A DNA stretch of 64,000 bases. It comes from UBA2336 sp037443645. Its GTDB lineage: Bacteria; Bacteroidota; Bacteroidia; Cytophagales; Cyclobacteriaceae. The DNA lies in assembly GCA_037443645.1 (NCBI GenBank), contig JBBINY010000003.1, positions 1 to 64,000 of the forward strand, read 5' to 3'. The notes below the pieces were generated by a model. That model searched no databases. It was given only the letters and a program-made list of their open reading frames with translations, and had not been told where the DNA came from. Positions 61,036 to 64,000 of the stretch are shown here, piece after piece. Numbering within the stretch: the stretch's first letter is position 1; each line of letters starts with the position of its first letter. A program made the translations under genes and the position numbers.

Positions 61036-62046
61036 TTGAAGCGCAGTATTGTTATAGCGTTGGTTTTGGTGGTAAGCCTTGCGAGAGCGCAAACGGGTGG
61101 AAATGCCTCATTTCAGTTTTTGGAAATTCCGGCTCACTCAAGGCTGGCTGCGTTGGGCGGTGTAAATGTTTCGCTGGCCGACCGGGATGGAAATTTTGTT
61201 TTTAATAATCCGGCCCTCGTTGGCGATACGCTTGCAGGTCTTGCTTCGGCAGGATACCTGTTTTACCTGGCTGATATCGGGCAGGCAACTTTTTTATACA
61301 CCCCAGAAATAAAACAGGCGGGGGTGTTTGCAGTTGGGGTACGGCACCTTAATTATGGTGAATTGGTTGGATACGATGCCTCCGGATCGGAAACCGGAAC
61401 ATTCAACTCAGGTGAGACGGAAATAGTGATCGGCAAAGCGCACCAGGTTGGTGTATTCAGAGTAGGAGCGAGTGTGAAGGGTGTATTTTCGAACCTTGCT
61501 GGTTTTCGTGGTTCAGCCTTGCTTACCGACCTCGGGGGCGTTTTTATTCATCCGAAGAAAGGCATTACTGCCGGGTTGGTTATTCGCAACCTGGGGTTTG
61601 TGTTGAATGAGTTTTCTGAAACAAGTAACTCTGACTTGCCTTTTGATGTTCAATTGGGCACAACCATTAAACCGGAACATATGCCCTTGCGGTTTTCGCT
61701 CACCATTTACAATCTTGCGCGGCTGGGTAAGGCGTATGATGATCCGGCAGATCCGGACGATGATCTCTCTTCGGTAAATAAAATAATGCAACACGTTACC
61801 ATGGGCTTTGAGGTACTTATTCATAAAAACGTCAACTTGCTGATGGGCTATAATGGCCTTCGGCAGCAGGAGTTGGCCAATGCGGATGGAAGCGGTATGC
61901 GTGGCCTCACGCTTGGTTTTTCCGTCCGTATGAAGCAGGTTGAATGTGTGGCAAGCCGGGCCAGCTACAGTGCTGGTAATGCCGCCTATTCGGTTACCCT
62001 AAATGTAAATACAAAAGCATTGCTGATGAAAAAAACGGAACTATGA
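61036..62046 (+). CDS. porQ: Type IX secretion system protein PorQ
   Basis: A 336-residue outer-membrane beta-barrel protein with a signal peptide (KRSIVIALVLVVSLARAQ). It shows the PorQ features: ASFQFLEIPAHSRLAALGGV and NPALVGDTLAG at the start, then alternating barrel strands to a Phe/Leu-rich end. PorQ joins the T9SS attachment complex that anchors cargo. The start is TTG at 61036. Its stop overlaps the hslU ATG by three bases, an unusual pairing of a T9SS gene with a cytoplasmic protease gene. Confidence 0.88.
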   Translation: MKRSIVIALVLVVSLARAQTGGNASFQFLEIPAHSRLAALGGVNVSLADRDGNFVFNNPALVGDTLAGLASAGYLFYLADIGQATFLYTPEIKQAGVFAVGVRHLNYGELVGYDASGSETGTFNSGETEIVIGKAHQVGVFRVGASVKGVFSNLAGFRGSALLTDLGGVFIHPKKGITAGLVIRNLGFVLNEFSETSNSDLPFDVQLGTTIKPEHMPLRFSLTIYNLARLGKAYDDPADPDDDLSSVNKIMQHVTMGFEVLIHKNVNLLMGYNGLRQQELANADGSGMRGLTLGFSVRMKQVECVASRASYSAGNAAYSVTLNVNTKALLMKKTEL

Positions 62047-63446
62047 TGCATCAAGATTATTTAACACCCCAACAAATTGTTGACGAATTGGATAAATACA
62101 TTGTTGGGCAGGCGGAAGCCAAACGCAACGTGGCCATAGCATTGCGTAACCGGTGGAGACGGATGAATGCCCAGGCAGAGTTACGCTCCGAGATTATTCC
62201 AAATAACATCCTGATGATTGGGGCTACCGGTGTGGGTAAAACAGAAATAGCCCGCAGGCTGGCTAAACTAGCGGATGCCCCCTTTGTAAAAGTTGAAGCC
62301 TCAAAGTTTACGGAAGTAGGGTATGTAGGGCGCGATGTGGAGAGCATGGTGCGCGATCTGGCGGAACAATCGGTTAACCAGGTTAAAGCGCGTAAAAAAG
62401 AAGAGGTGCGAGACAAGGCGGCACAACTCGTTGAAGACACTATTCTGGATGCCCTTATCCCACCGCTGCGGCAACAGCCGATGCGTACGGGTTTCGGGGG
62501 GCAGGCAGAAGACTCAGCCAATGAAACGCCAGTCACCGATTTTGAATTGAATGAACGCACCCGGCAGGTGTTCCGCGAGAAGCTTAGAAATGGCGAACTG
62601 GAGGGACGCAAGATTGAGATCACCATCAAACCTTCCGGCAATCCGAATATCGGCATGATCGGGGCCGGCATGATGGATGAAGTATCGATGATGAATTTAC
62701 AGGAAATGCTGAGCGGCATGATGCCCAAAAAGGCCAAAAAGAAAAAAGTAACCGTTGCTGAGGCACGTCAGGTGTTGTTGGAAGAAGAAGCCGCCCGTCT
62801 TATTGATATGGACGAAGTGAAGGATGAGGCCATCCGGCTGGCTGAAAACTCAGGCATTATTTTTATTGACGAGATTGATAAAGTGGCTTCGGGGTATAAA
62901 AAGGGTGGCGGTGGTCCGGATGTGAGCCGGGAGGGTGTACAACGCGACTTGCTCCCGATCGTGGAGGGGAGCACGGTGAATACCAAGTATGGCGTAATGA
63001 AAACCGACCATGTGTTGTTTATTGCTGCGGGAGCTTTTCACATCAGCAAACCGTCTGATCTCATTCCCGAGTTGCAGGGCAGGTTTCCAATTCGGGTTGA
63101 ACTCAGCAACCTTACGCAGGATGACTTTGTGCGCATATTAAAAGAGCCGCGAAATGCACTTACACGCCAATACCAGGCCTTGTTCGAGGCAGAGGGAGTT
63201 TCGATCGCGTTTACGGATGATGCCCTTGATGAGATTGCCCGAACGGCCTTTACTCTTAATGCTGAAGTTGAAAACATCGGAGCCAGGCGGCTGCAAACTG
63301 TGATGAGCCGATTGCTGAATGAGTTTTTGTTTGATGTGCCCGATAAAATTCAAGCGAATTCGCACATTGGTATTGACGCCAACCTGGTTAATGAGAAACT
63401 CAGCACACTCTTAAAGAATAAGGACCTTAGCGAGTACATTCTTTGA
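62043..63446 (+). CDS. hslU: ATP-dependent protease ATPase subunit HslU
   Basis: A 467-residue AAA+ unfoldase that feeds the HslV peptidase. It begins LTPQQIVDELDKYIVGQAEA, with Walker A GATGVGKTEIARRL, the intermediate domain (residues about 110-240) and Walker B IIFIDEIDKVAS; the C-terminus ends DLSEYIL, the HslV-docking tail. hslV is not in the window. The start overlaps porQ; a second Met follows one codon later. Confidence 0.95.
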   Translation: MMHQDYLTPQQIVDELDKYIVGQAEAKRNVAIALRNRWRRMNAQAELRSEIIPNNILMIGATGVGKTEIARRLAKLADAPFVKVEASKFTEVGYVGRDVESMVRDLAEQSVNQVKARKKEEVRDKAAQLVEDTILDALIPPLRQQPMRTGFGGQAEDSANETPVTDFELNERTRQVFREKLRNGELEGRKIEITIKPSGNPNIGMIGAGMMDEVSMMNLQEMLSGMMPKKAKKKKVTVAEARQVLLEEEAARLIDMDEVKDEAIRLAENSGIIFIDEIDKVASGYKKGGGGPDVSREGVQRDLLPIVEGSTVNTKYGVMKTDHVLFIAAGAFHISKPSDLIPELQGRFPIRVELSNLTQDDFVRILKEPRNALTRQYQALFEAEGVSIAFTDDALDEIARTAFTLNAEVENIGARRLQTVMSRLLNEFLFDVPDKIQANSHIGIDANLVNEKLSTLLKNKDLSEYIL

Positions 63447-64000
63447 AAACCTTCCCAGCTCTCCTGTTGGTCGCGTTCAGCGTGTGCTCCGGTTTTGCCC
63501 AACAGCCGGACTCCCTTCGTTCGTATTACATCCAGGAATACCCGGATCACTTTTTCATTTGGCCGGTGTTAAAGCAGCGCTCCCTTACTTTTGATATTCA
63601 GGACTATGATGAATCCGATAGGAAGGTTGAATTTATTCCAAACAATCGCTTTACACTCGGTGCAGGGTTCTACCTGTTCGAATTGGGATTTGAACTTACC
63701 TTTGCCATTCCGCTGGAGGAGAGCAGTAAGTCCATTTATGGCGAGACATCAGCCCGCGATTTGCAGTTGAACATTCTGTCCAAGAAATGGGGAGCGGACC
63801 TGTACTATCAGAAGTATCAGGGATTTTATATCAAAGACAGCGACAACCCGGTGCCTCCCGGTTCTCCCTATTTTCAACGTTCCGACCTGGCTACCCGTAA
63901 TTATGGTATTTCGGGAGTCTGGATATTTAACCACCGAAAGTTTTCGTTACGTTCATCATTCACGTATGCTGAACGTCAGTTGCGGAGCAAGGGCTCATTT
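63443..64000 (+). CDS. DUF4421-family exported protein, N-terminal part (runs off the window)
   Basis: The first 186 residues of a probable outer-membrane or surface protein. It starts with TTG at 63443 overlapping the hslU stop (TTGA), followed by a clear signal peptide (MKTFPALLLVAFSVCSGFAQ). The segment EFIPNNRFTLGAGFYLFELG fits the DUF4421 barrel-like family of Bacteroidota, whose function is unknown. No ATG is available near the start, and the frame is open to the window edge. The tight overlap places it in a porQ-hslU operon. Confidence 0.75.
   Translation, partial: MKTFPALLLVAFSVCSGFAQQPDSLRSYYIQEYPDHFFIWPVLKQRSLTFDIQDYDESDRKVEFIPNNRFTLGAGFYLFELGFELTFAIPLEESSKSIYGETSARDLQLNILSKKWGADLYYQKYQGFYIKDSDNPVPPGSPYFQRSDLATRNYGISGVWIFNHRKFSLRSSFTYAERQLRSKGSF

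Overview
The window comes from a Bacteroidota genome, most likely the order Cytophagales. Support: a type IX secretion protein (PorQ), a stand-alone T9SS-type C-terminal domain protein, a fused CcoN-CcoO cbb3 oxidase, DUF4421 and DUF1080 proteins, starts without Shine-Dalgarno motifs, and promoter-like sequences of the Bacteroidota type (TTG, about 19-21 bp, TAnnTTTG). A 100-N block at 34138-34237 shows that this is a scaffolded draft assembly. No prophage, insertion sequence, CRISPR array or obvious island was seen; the content is mostly chromosomal core genes with a few unusual architectures.

Layout. 1-7748 is all on the minus strand. It runs, in transcription order, from a FAD-linked glycolate/lactate-type oxidase through two tandem DUF1080 lipoproteins, a membrane protein, asparagine synthase, a STAS-like protein and DUF4260, then a copper block (a regulator joining an HMA-like domain to an AraC HTH, and the start of a CopA ATPase). 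A nine-copy 14-bp tandem repeat lies directly in front of the regulator. 7792-10142 holds an NlpC/P60 lipoprotein, a Tat-exported glycosylasparaginase and CutC, followed by tRNA-Ala(GGC). 10502-16400 is the cbb3 oxidase cluster (ccoNO, ccoQ, ccoP, ccoG, fixH, SafE-like). It converges on a PAS histidine kinase and a REC-CRP response regulator (16397-18763), which are divergent from two universal stress proteins; together these look like a FixLJ/K-type respiratory control module. 20267-25399 holds a J-domain membrane protein, an SUI1/YciH factor, OsmC, YitT and a beta-lactamase/D-aminoacylase fusion.

25425-38117 is one long minus-strand operon: korA-korB-nuoABCDHIJKLMN plus a small unknown gene. 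nuoE, nuoF and nuoG are absent, and a ferredoxin gene is divergent at 38254. The inferred role is oxidation of 2-oxoglutarate with electrons passing through ferredoxin into an 11-subunit complex I. nuoC is cut by the assembly gap.

38594-49174 holds NAD(P)H-hydrate repair (nnrD/E), the T9SS C-terminal-domain mini-protein, threonine aldolase, a 1410-residue exported TPR-CHAT protein and both methylmalonyl-CoA mutase subunits. 49379-64000 is a housekeeping run: dnaA, an HtrA protease (minus), a GH3-family enzyme, dxr-rseP, a PorE-like OmpA/PD40 protein (minus), lon, porQ-hslU and the start of a DUF4421 protein. Envelope proteolysis (HtrA, RseP, Lon, HslU) and T9SS parts are thus interleaved at the right end.

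The most interesting points are the Kor-linked complex I operon, the HMA-AraC regulator with its minisatellite leader, the FixL-like kinase lacking the haem histidine beside cbb3 genes, the beta-lactamase/D-aminoacylase fusion, the stand-alone T9SS domain protein and a pair of perfect DnaA boxes inside mutA near dnaA.
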